Shown one piece after another: positions 21,112 to 33,056 of a DNA stretch of 64,000 bases. The DNA is from Frischella japonica. Lineage in GTDB: Bacteria > Pseudomonadota > Gammaproteobacteria > Enterobacterales > Orbaceae. The translations under genes and the position numbers were made by a program. The notes below the pieces were generated by a model. That model worked only from the letters and a program-made list of their open reading frames with translations, was not told where the DNA came from and searched no databases. The stretch lies in NCBI RefSeq assembly GCF_014489845.1, contig NZ_JABURY010000016.1, positions 62,001-126,000 of the forward strand. Reading direction: 5' to 3'. Position 1 is the stretch's first letter, and each line of letters starts with the position of its first letter.

Positions 21112-21148
21112 TTTATAAATTCCTAAAGAATATTAATTATCACATCTA

Positions 21149-21168
21149 ATAATGAATGCGAATTATTC
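21149..21168. promoter_or_regulatory. Possible Fur operator upstream of feoA
   Basis: The segment carries an AATAAT / ATTATT dyad around GAATGCGA. Its left half matches the Fur consensus GATAATGA at seven of eight positions, but the right half is poor and the spacing is one base long. Context (iron uptake operon) supports it more than the sequence does. Confidence 0.35.
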
Positions 21169-21288
21169 TTAATATTAGTACGAAAAAATGGCTATTTTAG
21201 CATTATTATAAATAAAATAACAATTTATATGCGAGACAACACTTAATTCCGCGAATTTATATAGAAAAACGTCAATTTGATCACTATT

Positions 21289-22680
21289 TTATAACTGATC
21301 AGTATAACGATGAATCTCGGTTAATATGTTTGCTAAATAATTTTCAGCTTGCTTTAATCCCTGCTGATACAATTGCTCATGAGTTAAATATTCACCACTG
21401 GTATAATTATGATATTTAGCTGGTACATCACCCGTATAATTATACTTATTCATCATTGATCGGCTAATAAAATTTTGGCTATCGTGATAAATATATAAGC
21501 CATTAACATTAATATTCATGTTGATTTGTAATTCATTCGAATAGGTTTGCGTTTCCAAATTGAAATAGTAGGTTTTATAGATGTCTTTTTTTTCAATGTC
21601 TCCATTTGCGTTCGTAACATGTATGGTTTTTTCAATTAGATTTTCATTCATACTGGTAATATGGAGCGGGGGCGAAGTATTTTGATAATGACTTCTAAAT
21701 TCGATATTAATCACAACATCAGCTTGAGAAGGGGTATAAACAAATTGATAATAGTCATTAAAAAAACTATTTGAAGCCAAACTTTGATATCCAGAGCTAA
21801 CATAAACTTTGATAATCCCTTTCTGCTGATATTGTTTTGCTAAAGCTCTAGCATTTTGGTAATCACCATAAGGTTGGTATATTTCAGCAGCATATTGAAA
21901 CAATTTAGCAATTTTTCGGTAATCATAACGGCTATTAGCCTTGGCTATGATCGCTTGAGCTTGTTGAAAGTGTTCTTTGGCTTCTTTTGTTCGATATTTT
22001 TTGTCATAAACGACAAATAATTGATCACTATCTTTATATTTACCGAGAGGTTTATAAACTTTACTTGCAGCTGCAAATTTTTCAGCGGCAAGTTGAAATG
22101 ATCCTGAATCAGCATAATATTTACCTAATTCATAAAATTCCTGTGCCGCAACTTGCATATATTGGTTGTTCGCTTGCTGATGTAATGTTTCAATATCGCG
22201 GTATTTATAATACTCTGACCCTTTTTGATATTTTTCAGCCCGCATAGCATAACACGCACTAGATTGACACGTGACGGCATTACCCCATGAATAATATTCT
22301 TCCGCTATGGCTTTTCTTAAACCGATAATACTGTATTTATTATTAAAAAATGAGATTTGTTGACTAAAAAAGCGTTCACTCAGCCTCACTTTCATCTTTA
22401 GCAATGCTTCATAACTTTGAATTCGGCTACCATAATTGGTTCGATCTGCACTTAATAAAGCATTTTCATAATGCGCTGCTACATCACCCACTATTTGCCT
22501 AAAACGAGTTAAATCATTAGCATCAAGTTTTGCTTCACCTTTTTCTTCAACAAAAGCAGCAATTAAATCAATACTCTTTAAATAATTACCCTTTTTATAA
22601 GCTTGCTCAGCTTGACGAGAAGAAATGCATGCCGACAACATTAAAATACAACAGACTAAAAATATAATTCGCATACTCAT
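21289..22680 (-). CDS. TPR-like lipoprotein of unknown function
   Basis: A 463-residue protein I cannot assign to a named gene. It begins with a lipoprotein signal (IIFLVCCILMLSAC, cysteine near residue 18). The next 270 residues are helical and rich in repeated A-x-x-F/Y-x-x-A units, such as AEQAYKKGNYLKSIDLI, YYADSGSFQLAAEKFAAASK and RKIAKLFQYAAEIYQPYG, resembling tetratricopeptide repeats. The last 170 residues look like a beta-rich domain with many tyrosines. It lies alone between feoA and glnE. It is probably anchored in the outer membrane or periplasmic face; its function is unknown. Confidence 0.7.
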   Translation of the reverse strand: MSMRIIFLVCCILMLSACISSRQAEQAYKKGNYLKSIDLIAAFVEEKGEAKLDANDLTRFRQIVGDVAAHYENALLSADRTNYGSRIQSYEALLKMKVRLSERFFSQQISFFNNKYSIIGLRKAIAEEYYSWGNAVTCQSSACYAMRAEKYQKGSEYYKYRDIETLHQQANNQYMQVAAQEFYELGKYYADSGSFQLAAEKFAAASKVYKPLGKYKDSDQLFVVYDKKYRTKEAKEHFQQAQAIIAKANSRYDYRKIAKLFQYAAEIYQPYGDYQNARALAKQYQQKGIIKVYVSSGYQSLASNSFFNDYYQFVYTPSQADVVINIEFRSHYQNTSPPLHITSMNENLIEKTIHVTNANGDIEKKDIYKTYYFNLETQTYSNELQINMNINVNGLYIYHDSQNFISRSMMNKYNYTGDVPAKYHNYTSGEYLTHEQLYQQGLKQAENYLANILTEIHRYTDQL

Positions 22681-22795
22681 TCCTAAATTAATTATTATTT
22701 TTTGGTTTTAATTTCCTTACAAAAATAAAAAAACTTATATATTTTTTTAACATCGTTTATTATTAATTAACCTAATAAATTAATTGCCTATATCA

Positions 22796-25612
22796 CTAAA
22801 TTAACCATTTTTGCCAACTATTTTTCACGTAATCCCGTTCAAAAACAAATTCTGTATTGGCAACTTTACTGGATAATAATTGTAATGATAATCCATGGAT
22901 TTCATTACGCATTTTAATATAAATTTGGGTTAATGTATTTGCTTCATCACTTGACATAAGCTGATGTTGTGCGGCCGCTGCTAGGATACGTACATTATCA
23001 CTCCAAATAGTCATTTCGGGGTAAGTAAAGGCGTAATTTAAAACTAAATATTGTGAAATAAATTCAATGTCACCAATTCCACCTTCATCAACTTTAATAT
23101 TAAATAGACCATCATGTTGGCTTAGATGGGCACGCATTTTTTCTCGCATTTCGCGGACGGCCATTTTCAACTGTTGTGGATCTCGTTGTTTACTTAACAC
23201 TTGCCGACGGATCTGATTAAATTTCGCATTTAAATCCGGTTCTCCATAAACCACACGTGATCTAACCAAAGCTTGATGTTCCCATGTCCAAGCATCATTA
23301 TTTTGATAGTCGGCAAACGAATCTAATGTGCAGGCTAATAACCCTGCATCACCTTGCGGCCGTAATCGGACATCAACTTCATACAAAATACCTGAGTTAG
23401 TCCGAATATTAAACAAGTAGATAATCCGTTGCACCAAGCGTAAATAAAATTGACGACTATCAATGACTTTATCACCAGTTGTCACACTACTTGCTGGGCA
23501 ATCATGTAAAAAAACTAAATCCAAATCGGAGCCATAACCTAACTCTAACCCACCTAATTTTCCATAACCTATAACCACTAAACCTTTATGTGTATCATCG
23601 GTCAAATAATCAGGTCGTCCATAACGTTTTACCAACTGATTCCAAGCAATTTGTACGACAAAATCGAGCATTGCTTCTGCCAGATAGGTCAAGTGATCAC
23701 TTACTTTCATTGTAGGAAGTAACTGCGCCACATCTGCTGCTGCAATGTGTAATAATTGCATTTGTTTGAATTGACGTAATGCTTCTACTTGTTGTTCTTC
23801 ATCATCAGTCGGTACACGCAATAAGTATTGATATAACTCACTTTTATAAGCTTCAAACGGAACCGTTTGATAAAGGGCATTGAAATCGATCAATTCATCG
23901 AGCAATAATGGATAACGGGTCAGCTGATCGCTAATCATTGGTGACGCAGCACATAAACGGATTAACTGCTGTAAGGCATTTGAATATTCAACTAATAACT
24001 CCAAATAGGTGGTACGGCTTACAATATTAACTAATAAGTGAAAAATCCGTGGTAAAACAGTTAAACGATTAGGCATCTGGCAAACTAACGCAAAAACTCT
24101 CGGCATGAGTTGATCTAGAATGTCTCTTCCCCTAACCCCAATAGTTCGTTTACTAATATCTTTTCTAAACTGAATGATTTGCTGATACAGCGTTTGATAT
24201 TCCTCCTCATTAGCCAAATTTGGTAATACCGCTTTAATATCAGCAATATCTAAATCAATATCCCATAATTCCGAAAATATTTCTTCACGATCATCTTGCG
24301 ATTGTTCAGCTTCATCGCTACCAATAAGATTATTAAAGATAATGCGATTCGCCAACATGCGTGCTTGAATAGTTTGATAAAAATCATCCCATGTGGTAAA
24401 CCCCATTCCGATAGCAATACGGGCTTGATTCAATTTATCATTCGGTAATGTTTGTGTTTGTTCATCATTAATAGCTTGTAAGAGGTTTTCGCAGCGTCTT
24501 AAAAACAGATAATTATCGTGCAATGTGGTGACTTCAACTTTTGATAAATAATTTTCCTGCTTAATGACTTTTAGCGCATCTAATAATGAACGTGTTTGTA
24601 ATGCTACGACTCGACCACCACGAATTAATTGAAATACCTGAACAATAAATTCAACCTCTCGAATCCCACCTGCGCCTAATTTAATATTATTTTCAAGTCC
24701 TCGACGACGAACTTCACGTTCAATCATGCTTTTCATGTTTCGCAATGATTGTAGAACACTGAAATCAATATAACGCCGATAAATAAAAGGTTTTAGCATT
24801 TGATAAAGCTCTTTCACATAAGGATCATGTTGATCACCTAGAACTTTTGCTTTAACCATGGCATAGCGTTCCCAATCGCGGCCTTGTTCTTGATAATAAT
24901 CTTCCATTGATGAAAAGCTAATGACTAAAGGCCCTCCTTCCCCTAAAGGGCGTAAGCGCATGTCGACACGATACACAAACCCATCTTGAGTAATTTGATC
25001 GAGTGTTTTAATGAGTCGTTGACCAAGTCGGGTAAAAAAAATAGCATTATCTAATTCCCGTCGCCCCCCTAAAGTCACCCCATGTTGCGGATAGGTAAAA
25101 ATTAAATCAATATCCGAGGAAAAATTTAGTTCACCACCACCCAATTTTCCCATACCAAGTATGATTAATGGCTGTGGATGTCCTTGATGATCACACGGCG
25201 TACCCCATTCTTGGCAGCTTAATTGATATAACCAATCACGAGCAGCAAGGATAAGTGTCTCTGCTAAAGTGCTTAATTGAGTCAATGTTTGTTCAGTAGA
25301 GCTGGTTTGGGTTATTTGAGACCAACAAATCATAACTAATATTTTTCGCCTGAATTGGCGTAACACGCTGAGTAATTGTTCTTCCGATGTTACATTAGCG
25401 ATTCTTTGATTTAGCCAATCGGTATAATATTGATAATCTAAGCCCTGGGGTGGTCGCGTATCGATAGCAATCAACCAATCAGGAAAGCGATAAAATGATT
25501 CGATTAAAAAATCACTTTGCCATAATATATCAAGGTGGCGGTTAACCAGATTTGCATCGCATTTATCCAACTTATTGATAACATTTTGTTTTTGTGAGAC
25601 TGAATCTGACAT
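22796..25612 (-). CDS. glnE: Bifunctional glutamine synthetase adenylyltransferase/adenylyl-removing enzyme
   Basis: A 938-residue GlnE (about 945 in E. coli). It adenylylates and deadenylylates glutamine synthetase under PII control. Two nucleotidyltransferase domains are visible, each with the G-x-L-G-G-x-E-L DxD pattern: [20 protein letters not shown] near residue 155 (deadenylylase) and [20 protein letters not shown] near residue 680 (adenylylase). ygiF lies immediately upstream, 117 bases away, as in enterobacteria, and probably shares a promoter. Confidence 0.96.
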   Translation of the reverse strand: MSDSVSQKQNVINKLDKCDANLVNRHLDILWQSDFLIESFYRFPDWLIAIDTRPPQGLDYQYYTDWLNQRIANVTSEEQLLSVLRQFRRKILVMICWSQITQTSSTEQTLTQLSTLAETLILAARDWLYQLSCQEWGTPCDHQGHPQPLIILGMGKLGGGELNFSSDIDLIFTYPQHGVTLGGRRELDNAIFFTRLGQRLIKTLDQITQDGFVYRVDMRLRPLGEGGPLVISFSSMEDYYQEQGRDWERYAMVKAKVLGDQHDPYVKELYQMLKPFIYRRYIDFSVLQSLRNMKSMIEREVRRRGLENNIKLGAGGIREVEFIVQVFQLIRGGRVVALQTRSLLDALKVIKQENYLSKVEVTTLHDNYLFLRRCENLLQAINDEQTQTLPNDKLNQARIAIGMGFTTWDDFYQTIQARMLANRIIFNNLIGSDEAEQSQDDREEIFSELWDIDLDIADIKAVLPNLANEEEYQTLYQQIIQFRKDISKRTIGVRGRDILDQLMPRVFALVCQMPNRLTVLPRIFHLLVNIVSRTTYLELLVEYSNALQQLIRLCAASPMISDQLTRYPLLLDELIDFNALYQTVPFEAYKSELYQYLLRVPTDDEEQQVEALRQFKQMQLLHIAAADVAQLLPTMKVSDHLTYLAEAMLDFVVQIAWNQLVKRYGRPDYLTDDTHKGLVVIGYGKLGGLELGYGSDLDLVFLHDCPASSVTTGDKVIDSRQFYLRLVQRIIYLFNIRTNSGILYEVDVRLRPQGDAGLLACTLDSFADYQNNDAWTWEHQALVRSRVVYGEPDLNAKFNQIRRQVLSKQRDPQQLKMAVREMREKMRAHLSQHDGLFNIKVDEGGIGDIEFISQYLVLNYAFTYPEMTIWSDNVRILAAAAQHQLMSSDEANTLTQIYIKMRNEIHGLSLQLLSSKVANTEFVFERDYVKNSWQKWLI

Positions 25613-25729
25613 AATTCCACCCTGTTGTTTTAAAATTTCGAGTTAAGGACGGTTAATAATTTATAAAAAATTAAAATAAATATTTTAAACTAATCGCCCA
25701 ACACAATTATCGCTAATGGGTAAACTTTA

Positions 25730-26689
25730 TTATTGATCGGATAATGTTAATAATAAACGAATCAACCATAATTTTAATTGGTTATTTATTTCACTGTAAG
25801 CAAACAATCCGATGTCTTTTATTGATAGTACTTGTAACGACCATTGATTAAAGATTCTCTTTAATTCTTGCTTTGTTTCTACCCCTTCAATGCTTGATAA
25901 TATCTTGGTTAAATGTGCATTTACCTGCGATAAAGTATATTGATAAATTATCAAATCATGGTTGGTTAAAGCGTACTCTTCATTGGTTTGCCAAAATTTT
26001 AATAGTTTTGTCAATGCGGATTTGAGCTGTAGATGATCCAAAGAGATCGTATTCATGTTGCCGATTGATTGACGTTTCAATAAACGGTACCCACGTGCCG
26101 CTTTACTTTGCGAAAAAAGATGAATTCTAAACTGACTTATTTGCAAAGCAAAGGTAATCAAATCAATAGAATTACCTGTTTTAAGCTCTAATTCAATTTC
26201 CTGTATAGGAATTTGATGACCGTTAGGAATAGTGATTGATCCACAATCTAGTGCAATCTCAATCTTACTTTGGTTAAATGCGACTAACCACATACGACGA
26301 GTAAAATTGGTAGTAAATTGTGCTTGCAATTGCTTCGCTAAACTATCTAAATCGACTGTTTTAGGTAAAATATCTTGAGGTAATACAGACAGATCTAACG
26401 TTTTATTGGGTAAATTAGCATTATATTCTAAACGTTGATGTAATCCAGCAATGGCATGACCTGATGATTTAACCGTTATTTCATATTGTTTAGTTTGCGA
26501 ATGCGTTTGTATTCCGCGTACTCTGATGCTGCTATGATGAGATTTAAGATAATTATCGGGGGTGTCATAATAGGTATTTTCTAAGTGATAGGTATCGTGT
26601 TGCAAAATCATCAACGATTCAAAAAACTGACTAATGGGTTTAATCGTTGCCTGCTCAATTTCGAATTTTAATTCAATCTCATTGCTCAT
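25730..26689 (-). CDS. ygiF: CYTH-domain inorganic triphosphatase (YgiF-like)
   Basis: A 319-residue protein. The CYTH (triphosphate tunnel) domain covers about residues 1-205, starting with the diagnostic NEIELKFEIE (ExExK) and containing YYDTPDNYL, SIRVRG and EIELELKTG strands. YgiF of E. coli hydrolyses tripolyphosphate and has 433 residues with a C-terminal CHAD domain. Here only about 110 residues follow the CYTH part, so the CHAD domain is shortened or degenerate. It precedes glnE in the same orientation, as in E. coli. Confidence 0.88.
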   Translation of the reverse strand: MSNEIELKFEIEQATIKPISQFFESLMILQHDTYHLENTYYDTPDNYLKSHHSSIRVRGIQTHSQTKQYEITVKSSGHAIAGLHQRLEYNANLPNKTLDLSVLPQDILPKTVDLDSLAKQLQAQFTTNFTRRMWLVAFNQSKIEIALDCGSITIPNGHQIPIQEIELELKTGNSIDLITFALQISQFRIHLFSQSKAARGYRLLKRQSIGNMNTISLDHLQLKSALTKLLKFWQTNEEYALTNHDLIIYQYTLSQVNAHLTKILSSIEGVETKQELKRIFNQWSLQVLSIKDIGLFAYSEINNQLKLWLIRLLLTLSDQ

Positions 26690-26783
26690 TGATAAAAACC
26701 TTTGTAATGATGACGAAAACTACCATTAAAATAATGGTATCTAGTATTATATTTTACGCAAATACCAATCATATTGTCATTTT

Positions 26784-26808
26784 AAAAAGTGCGCCAAAAC
26801 AGCGCACT
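26784..26808 (-). terminator. Terminator of glyA
   Basis: A stem AGTGCGC / GCGCACT with a seven-base loop lies about 35 bases beyond the glyA stop, and on the minus strand it continues into TTTTTAAAA. Confidence 0.82.
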
Positions 26809-26841
26809 AATAAGCAATTGTATCAAATAAACAAAAAAAGG

Positions 26842-28098
26842 TTATTTTTCGTAAACAGGAAATCGTTGACAAAGTGCTAATACTTGCGACTTAACATTGG
26901 CGATGACTTGTTCATCAGTAATATGATCTAATACATCACAAATCCAGTTTGCTAGCTGTTTAGCCTGCTCTTCTTTAAAACCTCGGCGAGTCATAGCTGG
27001 TGTTCCCAAACGAATACCGGATGTAATAAATGGACTTTTCGGGTCTTTGGGTACACTATTTTTATTTACGGTAATATTAGCACGACCTAATGCAGCATCG
27101 GCCTCTTTGCCGGTAATATTTTTATCAACTAAATCAATTAAAAATAAATGATTTTGGGTTTCACCTGAAACCACTTTATAACCGCGTTTTATAATTTCAT
27201 TAACCATGGTTTGGGCATTTTTAACCACTTGATGTTGATAGTGTTTATATTCAGGTTCCATTGCTTCCTTTAAGGCCACTGCTTTAGCTGCAATCACATG
27301 CATTAATGGTCCACCTTGAGCACCCGGGAATACTGCTGAATTAAGTTTTTTATATAACTCTTCATCACCATCTTTTGCTAAAATTAATCCACCTCGTGGA
27401 CCACCTAATGTTTTATGTGTAGTCGTCGTCACAACATGAGCAAATGGAATTGGATTTGGATAGACTCCCGCAGCAACTAATCCGGCAACATGTGCCATAT
27501 CAACAAATAAATATGCGCCCACACTATCAGCTATTTCACGCATTCTTTTCCAATCAACAATACCTGAATAAGCCGAAAAACCACCAATAATCATTTTGGG
27601 TTGACTTTTTTGAGCAATTTTAGCCATCTCATCATAATCAATATGACCAGTTTCGTCTACACCATAAGCAACAATATGATAAAGCTTACCTGAGAAACTC
27701 ACTGGTGCACCATGCGTTAAATGGCCACCTTCAGATAAATTCATTCCTAAAACGGTATCACCTGGTTTTAATAACGCAGTATATACGGCAAAATTAGCTT
27801 GGGAACCGGAATGCGGTTGAACATTGGCATAGTCTGCACCAAACAATGCTTTAGCTCGATCAATGGCTAATTGTTCAACTACATCTACAAACTCACAACC
27901 GCCGTAATAACGTTTTCCTGGATAGCCTTCGGCATATTTGTTTGTCAATTGTGAGCCTTGTGCTTGCATTACCCGAGGACTAGTATAATTTTCGGAGGCA
28001 ATTAATTCGATATGCTCTTCTTGGCGTCGGTTTTCTCCTTGAATCGCATCCCAAAGATCTTTGTCATAATCGGCTATTGTCATTTGTTTAGTAAACAT
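26842..28098 (-). CDS. glyA: Serine hydroxymethyltransferase
   Basis: A 418-residue PLP enzyme interconverting serine and glycine with tetrahydrofolate, the main source of one-carbon units. Family motifs are intact: [20 protein letters not shown]-type start, [15 protein letters not shown], and the PLP lysine in [15 protein letters not shown] near residue 230. TTAGGAGAA precedes the ATG. It is monocistronic with its own terminator. Confidence 0.97.
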   Translation of the reverse strand: MFTKQMTIADYDKDLWDAIQGENRRQEEHIELIASENYTSPRVMQAQGSQLTNKYAEGYPGKRYYGGCEFVDVVEQLAIDRAKALFGADYANVQPHSGSQANFAVYTALLKPGDTVLGMNLSEGGHLTHGAPVSFSGKLYHIVAYGVDETGHIDYDEMAKIAQKSQPKMIIGGFSAYSGIVDWKRMREIADSVGAYLFVDMAHVAGLVAAGVYPNPIPFAHVVTTTTHKTLGGPRGGLILAKDGDEELYKKLNSAVFPGAQGGPLMHVIAAKAVALKEAMEPEYKHYQHQVVKNAQTMVNEIIKRGYKVVSGETQNHLFLIDLVDKNITGKEADAALGRANITVNKNSVPKDPKSPFITSGIRLGTPAMTRRGFKEEQAKQLANWICDVLDHITDEQVIANVKSQVLALCQRFPVYEK

Positions 28099-28490
28099 TT
28101 TTTCTCCTAATAGCTAAAGCTTAAGTTATAAAAATTGTTAGTTTATATTTTATGGGAATTTATACTCGCCTATCATAAAGCGATACCTATTTTTTTATCA
28201 ACATAAAGATGCAATTTGCATACATTTTATTATTAATTGGTTATATGAATAAAAACCTTGTAAATTATGATGTTGCCGGTTTGTTATTTAATATAGCTAA
28301 TTTTAACCAAGACGCTTAATAAAATAAGCTAATAATTATCACATAATCAATTAAAATAATTATATAAACTGTGCTTTTACTTATAACAAGTTGAATATTA
28401 ATAATTTTTATTTATTACTTCTCGATTTGGCTTAATGAATATATTCAATTAAAATGAAAGGCTGTAATTGATAAAGCTACACTATAAATA
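28099..28490. other. Divergent intergenic region between glyA and the DASS transporter
   Basis: About 390 very AT-rich bases that must hold two divergent promoters. I do not recognise a clear MetR or PurR operator for glyA, nor a riboswitch fold. Confidence 0.4.
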
Positions 28491-29885
28491 ATGAAACTAA
28501 ATAACCTATTATCAATATTAATAGCATTTATTGTGCTATTTAGTATTCGGTTTGCTTTACCTGAAATCGATGGTTTATCCAATGAAGCTAAATCTACCCT
28601 CGCTATAGCAGCATTTTCAATTATCATATGGCTTACCGCAGCATTAGAAGATGTAATAAGCGGTTTTATGGTATTGTTATTATTATGTTTATTACATGCC
28701 ACTACAATTCAAGGTGCTTTAATTGGCTATTCTAATTCAGCTTTGTGGTTAATTGTGATTGGATTTATCATGGCAACATCAATGGATAAGAGTGGTTTAT
28801 CCAAACGCATTGCACTTATTCTTTTAAATTACTCAGATGGCAAAGTCATCCGAATATGCTGGTCGGTTGCTGCCGTCATGCTAATATTGACTTTTTTAGT
28901 TCCTTCAATTACTGCTAGAGTATTATTAATGTTGCCAATTGTGATGGGTATTGCCAGTGCCTTTAACTGTAAACCCGGTAAAAGTAATGCAATTAAAGCG
29001 ATACTTTTGATTGTCTCAATTAGTGGCACAATGATGAGTATGGCGGTTATCACCGCGCATGCAGCCAATCCAATTACAGCGGGACTTATTGAGAAAAATC
29101 TCGATATTACAATTAGTTGGACTTTGTGGTTTAAAGTAGCGGGTTTACCATCTTTAGCGTTATCCATTATTTCGATAATGTTAATCACTATGATCTGGCG
29201 ACCTGAGTCACTAAATTCACAAAATGCTAAGACATACATCGAACACGAAATCCAAGCGTTAGGTAAACTGACGCGCAAAGAATTATATACTTTAATCGTT
29301 TTTGTATTGACGCTAGTGTTATGGGCAACAGATTCCCTTCATAATACTCCTATTTTAGTCGTTGGTCTTGCTAGTAGTATCGCGCTATTGTGGCCTACGG
29401 TTGGTGCGATAACATGGAAACAAGCACAATCACATATCCCTTGGAGTGTATTTATTCTCTATGGTGCAGGATTATCAATGGGAATGGCCCTCGTGAATAC
29501 CGGAGCGGCAAAATGGATAGCTGCAATGGCATTTTCTCCATTAGCTGATCTAACCATTGAATGGCAATTGGTAGCAATTATTTGGTTTATCACTGTTTTA
29601 CAATTGATATTTACTGGTGGCGGACCTAAAACGACAGCACTAATGCCAATTGTTATCACTTTTGCTATGCATAATTACACGAATTCACTGATTTTTAGTA
29701 TGATTATCGGTATTAATATGCTACATCAATATATTCTACCGGTTAATAACATGCCTAACATGATCATTTTGGGCAGTGGTTATATTAAACCTAGAGAGAT
29801 GATCATAACTGGGATAACAATGAGTATTGTTTCTGCTATTTTTATGAGCATTATGGTGTTTACTTATTGGCAATGGTTACTTTAA
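28491..29885 (+). CDS. DASS (SLC13) family sodium/anion symporter
   Basis: A 464-residue membrane protein with about twelve helices. It carries the divalent anion:Na+ symporter features: SNSALWLIVIGFIMATSMDKSGL near residue 85, a long cytoplasmic loop near 245-265, and repeats with an LVNTGAAKW segment and a TGGGPKTTALMPIVITFAM segment. Relatives transport succinate, malate, 2-oxoglutarate, citrate or sulfate. The substrate cannot be told here. No two-component regulator or catabolic gene is adjacent. Confidence 0.82.
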   Translation: MKLNNLLSILIAFIVLFSIRFALPEIDGLSNEAKSTLAIAAFSIIIWLTAALEDVISGFMVLLLLCLLHATTIQGALIGYSNSALWLIVIGFIMATSMDKSGLSKRIALILLNYSDGKVIRICWSVAAVMLILTFLVPSITARVLLMLPIVMGIASAFNCKPGKSNAIKAILLIVSISGTMMSMAVITAHAANPITAGLIEKNLDITISWTLWFKVAGLPSLALSIISIMLITMIWRPESLNSQNAKTYIEHEIQALGKLTRKELYTLIVFVLTLVLWATDSLHNTPILVVGLASSIALLWPTVGAITWKQAQSHIPWSVFILYGAGLSMGMALVNTGAAKWIAAMAFSPLADLTIEWQLVAIIWFITVLQLIFTGGGPKTTALMPIVITFAMHNYTNSLIFSMIIGINMLHQYILPVNNMPNMIILGSGYIKPREMIITGITMSIVSAIFMSIMVFTYWQWLL

Positions 29886-30172
29886 TCAACCGTCTGACTA
29901 AGGTTTAAAGCGATCTAATCAAGTTAATAAATATTTATTAATTAGATTAATATCATCTAACAAAATGGCAGTTTTGTAATTAGATAATTAAATTAAAACG
30001 TTGCAATTAAAAGACCTTTTAAAATTTGTGAATGAAAATGATTATTCGGTATTCCCTTTAACAAAAATGGCTTAATATCCAATAACTAACCCAACTTAAA
30101 GCGAAGTAAATAGGCTTGCTTATTTACCGGGATTATTTTACTCTAGTCTTTTTTTATAAGACCATCGCTATT

Positions 30173-30433
30173 ATGACAGATAAACGTTACTTACAAGCAA
30201 ACAAAGAAGCTAGATTATCGTTATATATTACCCTATTTTATATGGTAAGTTGGATTTTATCTGCTTATTTTCTGAGTAATAAACAAGGGTTATTTGGCTT
30301 TCCTGCTTGGTTTGAAGTTTCATGTATTTTTACGCCTATTGGTTTCATTGCTTTGTGTTATATCGTCGTAAAAACGCAATTTAAAAACATCTCTCTTGAA
30401 AATAAACCAAATGATTTAACCGTTGATGAGTAA
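30173..30433 (+). CDS. yhdT: YhdT family small membrane protein (DUF997)
   Basis: An 86-residue protein with two membrane helices (LYITLFYMVSWILSAYFL and WFEVSCIFTPIGFIALCYIVV). It is YhdT-like and lies nine bases before panF, as in E. coli. The ATG at 30173 gives the usual start (MTDKRYLQANKEARLS); the frame extends upstream to 30116 without support. YhdT is thought to be an accessory to PanF, but its role is unproven. Confidence 0.85.
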   Translation: MTDKRYLQANKEARLSLYITLFYMVSWILSAYFLSNKQGLFGFPAWFEVSCIFTPIGFIALCYIVVKTQFKNISLENKPNDLTVDE

Positions 30434-30442
30434 ACCTTAATT

Positions 30443-31903
30443 ATGCATACTGATATCATTATACCCTTGGTGCTTTACTTAGTATTTGTCTTTGCCATTT
30501 CTGGCTATGCTTATCTTAAACGTAAACAAAGTGATCAATTCACTGATTACTTTATAGGTAACCGTACCATGGGTGGCTTCCTATTGGCAATGACGCTGGC
30601 AGCAACGTATATTAGTGCCAGTTCATTCATTGGAGGACCTGGCGCAGCTTATAAATTTGGTTTAGGTTGGGTGTTACTGTCTATGATACAAGTCCCTACG
30701 GTACTTCTATCATTAGGCATTTTAGGCAAAAAGTTTGCTATACTCGCGCGTAAATATAATGCCATTACCTTAAGCGACATGCTTTATGCGCATTATAAAA
30801 ATCGTTTAATTATTTGGTTAGCCAGTATCGCCATTGTCGTAGCCTTTATTGGTGCCATGACCGTACAATTTATTGGTGGGGCTCGCTTATTAGAGTCTTC
30901 TGTTGGTATTCCGTATAATTATGGTTTATTAATTTTTGGTATTGGAACCGTTGTTTATACTGCCTTTGGCGGTTTTCGAGCGGGTATTTTAAATGATGCC
31001 TTCCAGGGGATGGTAATGCTGATTGGCGCCATTTTATTGTTGGCTGCGATAATCTATGCCGGCGGTGGAGTGAATCATATGATGGAGACCATTAGACAAA
31101 TAGATCCAGCCTTAATGACACCACAAGGTCCTGACAATTTTATGGATTTTCCTTTTATGGCATCATTTTGGATCTTGGTCTGTTTTGGTGTGGTTGGATT
31201 ACCGCATACGGCTGTTCGCTGTATGGCTTATAAAGATAGTCAAGCGGTACATCGTGGCATAATTTTAGGAACTATCATTGTTACTGTTATTATGTTTACT
31301 ATGCATTTATCTGGCGCATTAGGACGGGCCATTTTACCTGACTTGTCGATTCCGGATCAGGTCGTACCCAATTTAATTGTCACTGTTTTACCTCCTGTTA
31401 TGGCTGGTATCTTTTTAGCTGCACCCTTAGCCGCCATTATGTCAACGATTAATGCTCAATTATTACAAGTTTCATCTGTTTTAATTAAAGACCTTTTCTT
31501 ATCCATTAAACCAGAAGCTAAAAAAAATGATAAAGCTTTAACACGGGCATCCGTCCTGATTACCTTTATATTTGGTGCACTATTAATAATTGCTGCATGG
31601 AACCCACCAGATATGGTGATTTGGTTAAATTTATTAGCATTTGGAGGGCTTGAAGCAGTATTTCTATGGCCATTAGTCTTGGGATTATATTGGAAAAAAG
31701 CTAATGCATGCGGTGCTTTATCCTCAATGATTATTGGTGCAGCGACATACATTTTTTTGATATCATATAATATTAAGATATTTGACTTCCAACCCATCGT
31801 ACCGACATTACTGTTAGGGCTTATCGTATTTATAATCGCCAATAAATTTGGCAACACTTTACATAATAAGGATTATTATGCCTTGGATTCAAATAAAAAT
31901 TAA
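30443..31903 (+). CDS. panF: Sodium/pantothenate symporter
   Basis: A 486-residue SSS-family transporter with thirteen predicted helices that imports pantothenate with Na+ for coenzyme A synthesis. It shows the family block [42 protein letters not shown] near residues 33-75 and [16 protein letters not shown]. The order yhdT-panF-prmA matches enterobacteria. Its end overlaps the start of prmA by 26 bases. Confidence 0.94.
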   Translation: MHTDIIIPLVLYLVFVFAISGYAYLKRKQSDQFTDYFIGNRTMGGFLLAMTLAATYISASSFIGGPGAAYKFGLGWVLLSMIQVPTVLLSLGILGKKFAILARKYNAITLSDMLYAHYKNRLIIWLASIAIVVAFIGAMTVQFIGGARLLESSVGIPYNYGLLIFGIGTVVYTAFGGFRAGILNDAFQGMVMLIGAILLLAAIIYAGGGVNHMMETIRQIDPALMTPQGPDNFMDFPFMASFWILVCFGVVGLPHTAVRCMAYKDSQAVHRGIILGTIIVTVIMFTMHLSGALGRAILPDLSIPDQVVPNLIVTVLPPVMAGIFLAAPLAAIMSTINAQLLQVSSVLIKDLFLSIKPEAKKNDKALTRASVLITFIFGALLIIAAWNPPDMVIWLNLLAFGGLEAVFLWPLVLGLYWKKANACGALSSMIIGAATYIFLISYNIKIFDFQPIVPTLLLGLIVFIIANKFGNTLHNKDYYALDSNKN

Positions 31904-32759
31904 TACCACCAATGTGCTCGCTGAACAATTTAGCGATCTACTTGAAGCAAGTGGTGCTGTATCTGTTACATTTCAAGATACCTTCGATAATCCGGTATTT
32001 GAGCCTCTTCCTGGGGAAACCCGTCTATGGGGTAATACGGATGTCGTTGGCTTATACGAGGCAAATATAGATACCAATAGCTTAGTGAACTTTTTACAAA
32101 CATCGCCAATTTTTACTCAGGAAGTAAATTATAAAATTGAACAATTGGAAGATAAAGATTGGGAACGTGAATGGATGGATAACTTTCACCCTATGCAATT
32201 TGGTCAACGACTTTGGATTTGTCCAAGTTGGCGAGAAGTACCTGATCCTAATGCCGTCAATGTCATGCTTGATCCAGGTTTAGCCTTTGGTACCGGTACC
32301 CATCCAACAACCTCTTTATGTTTACAATGGCTTGATAGTTTAGATTTACAAGATAAAACGGTCATTGATTACGGTTGTGGTTCAGGTATTTTAGCGATTG
32401 CCGCGTTAAAGTTAGGCGCCAAAGCAGCAATTGGTGTGGATATTGATCCACAAGCCTTACAAGCTAGTCGAGACAATGCCGCACGCAATCATGTCAGTGA
32501 AAAATTATCGCTTTATTTAGCCAAAGATTTACCTAACAATCTCGTTGCTGATGTAGTTGTAGCAAATATTTTAGCTGGTCCATTAAAAGAGCTTGAACCT
32601 AATATTCAAATTTTAGTTAAGTCTAACGGTTGGTTAGGTTTATCAGGCATATTAGCAAGCCAATCAGATAGTGTTTATCAAGCTTATCAAACACATTTTC
32701 AACTCGATCCTATTATCACTCTGGATGAATGGTGCCGTATAACAGGCACTAAGAAGTGA
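31878..32759 (+). CDS. prmA: Ribosomal protein L11 methyltransferase
   Basis: A 293-residue SAM-dependent enzyme that trimethylates L11. The start at 31878 gives [12 protein letters not shown], the usual N-terminus. Motifs: [16 protein letters not shown] (substrate/SAM loop), [19 protein letters not shown] (motif I), and [10 protein letters not shown] (catalytic motif with the NI pair). The start lies inside panF. In E. coli dusB-fis follows; here the gene is followed by a terminator and convergent fdhD. Confidence 0.95.
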   Translation: MPWIQIKINTTNVLAEQFSDLLEASGAVSVTFQDTFDNPVFEPLPGETRLWGNTDVVGLYEANIDTNSLVNFLQTSPIFTQEVNYKIEQLEDKDWEREWMDNFHPMQFGQRLWICPSWREVPDPNAVNVMLDPGLAFGTGTHPTTSLCLQWLDSLDLQDKTVIDYGCGSGILAIAALKLGAKAAIGVDIDPQALQASRDNAARNHVSEKLSLYLAKDLPNNLVADVVVANILAGPLKELEPNIQILVKSNGWLGLSGILASQSDSVYQAYQTHFQLDPIITLDEWCRITGTKK

Positions 32760-32807
32760 TTCAATAAATCTTATTAATTTTGATAGCAATAATTAGTTTC
32801 TGTCAAT

Positions 32808-32831
32808 AAAAGGTATCTTATGGTACCTTTT
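32808..32831 (+). terminator. Terminator of the yhdT-panF-prmA operon
   Basis: A perfect stem AAAAGGTA / TACCTTTT with an eight-base loop starts 49 bases after the prmA stop. Confidence 0.65.
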
Positions 32832-33056
32832 AACGCTCGCTAAGTGATAAATAATTAATATTAGATAAAATAAGATTAGCTTTACTAAAATAGATTAATA
32901 CTTTTTCGCTAATTACGTTACGAGAATATTTTAGGGCGGGTAAATTGACGATGAAATATCAATATCATTATAAAATCATAGAAATTGATTAACTAACTAG
33001 CTAAATCACTAGCTTCTAAAAATATCATCTTGATACCATTTCAAAATAGATCTGTG

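Noticed and set aside
28099-28490. Possible riboswitch or regulator sites upstream of glyA
   Set aside because: No glycine, SAM or purine aptamer core was recognised and no clear PurR palindrome was found.
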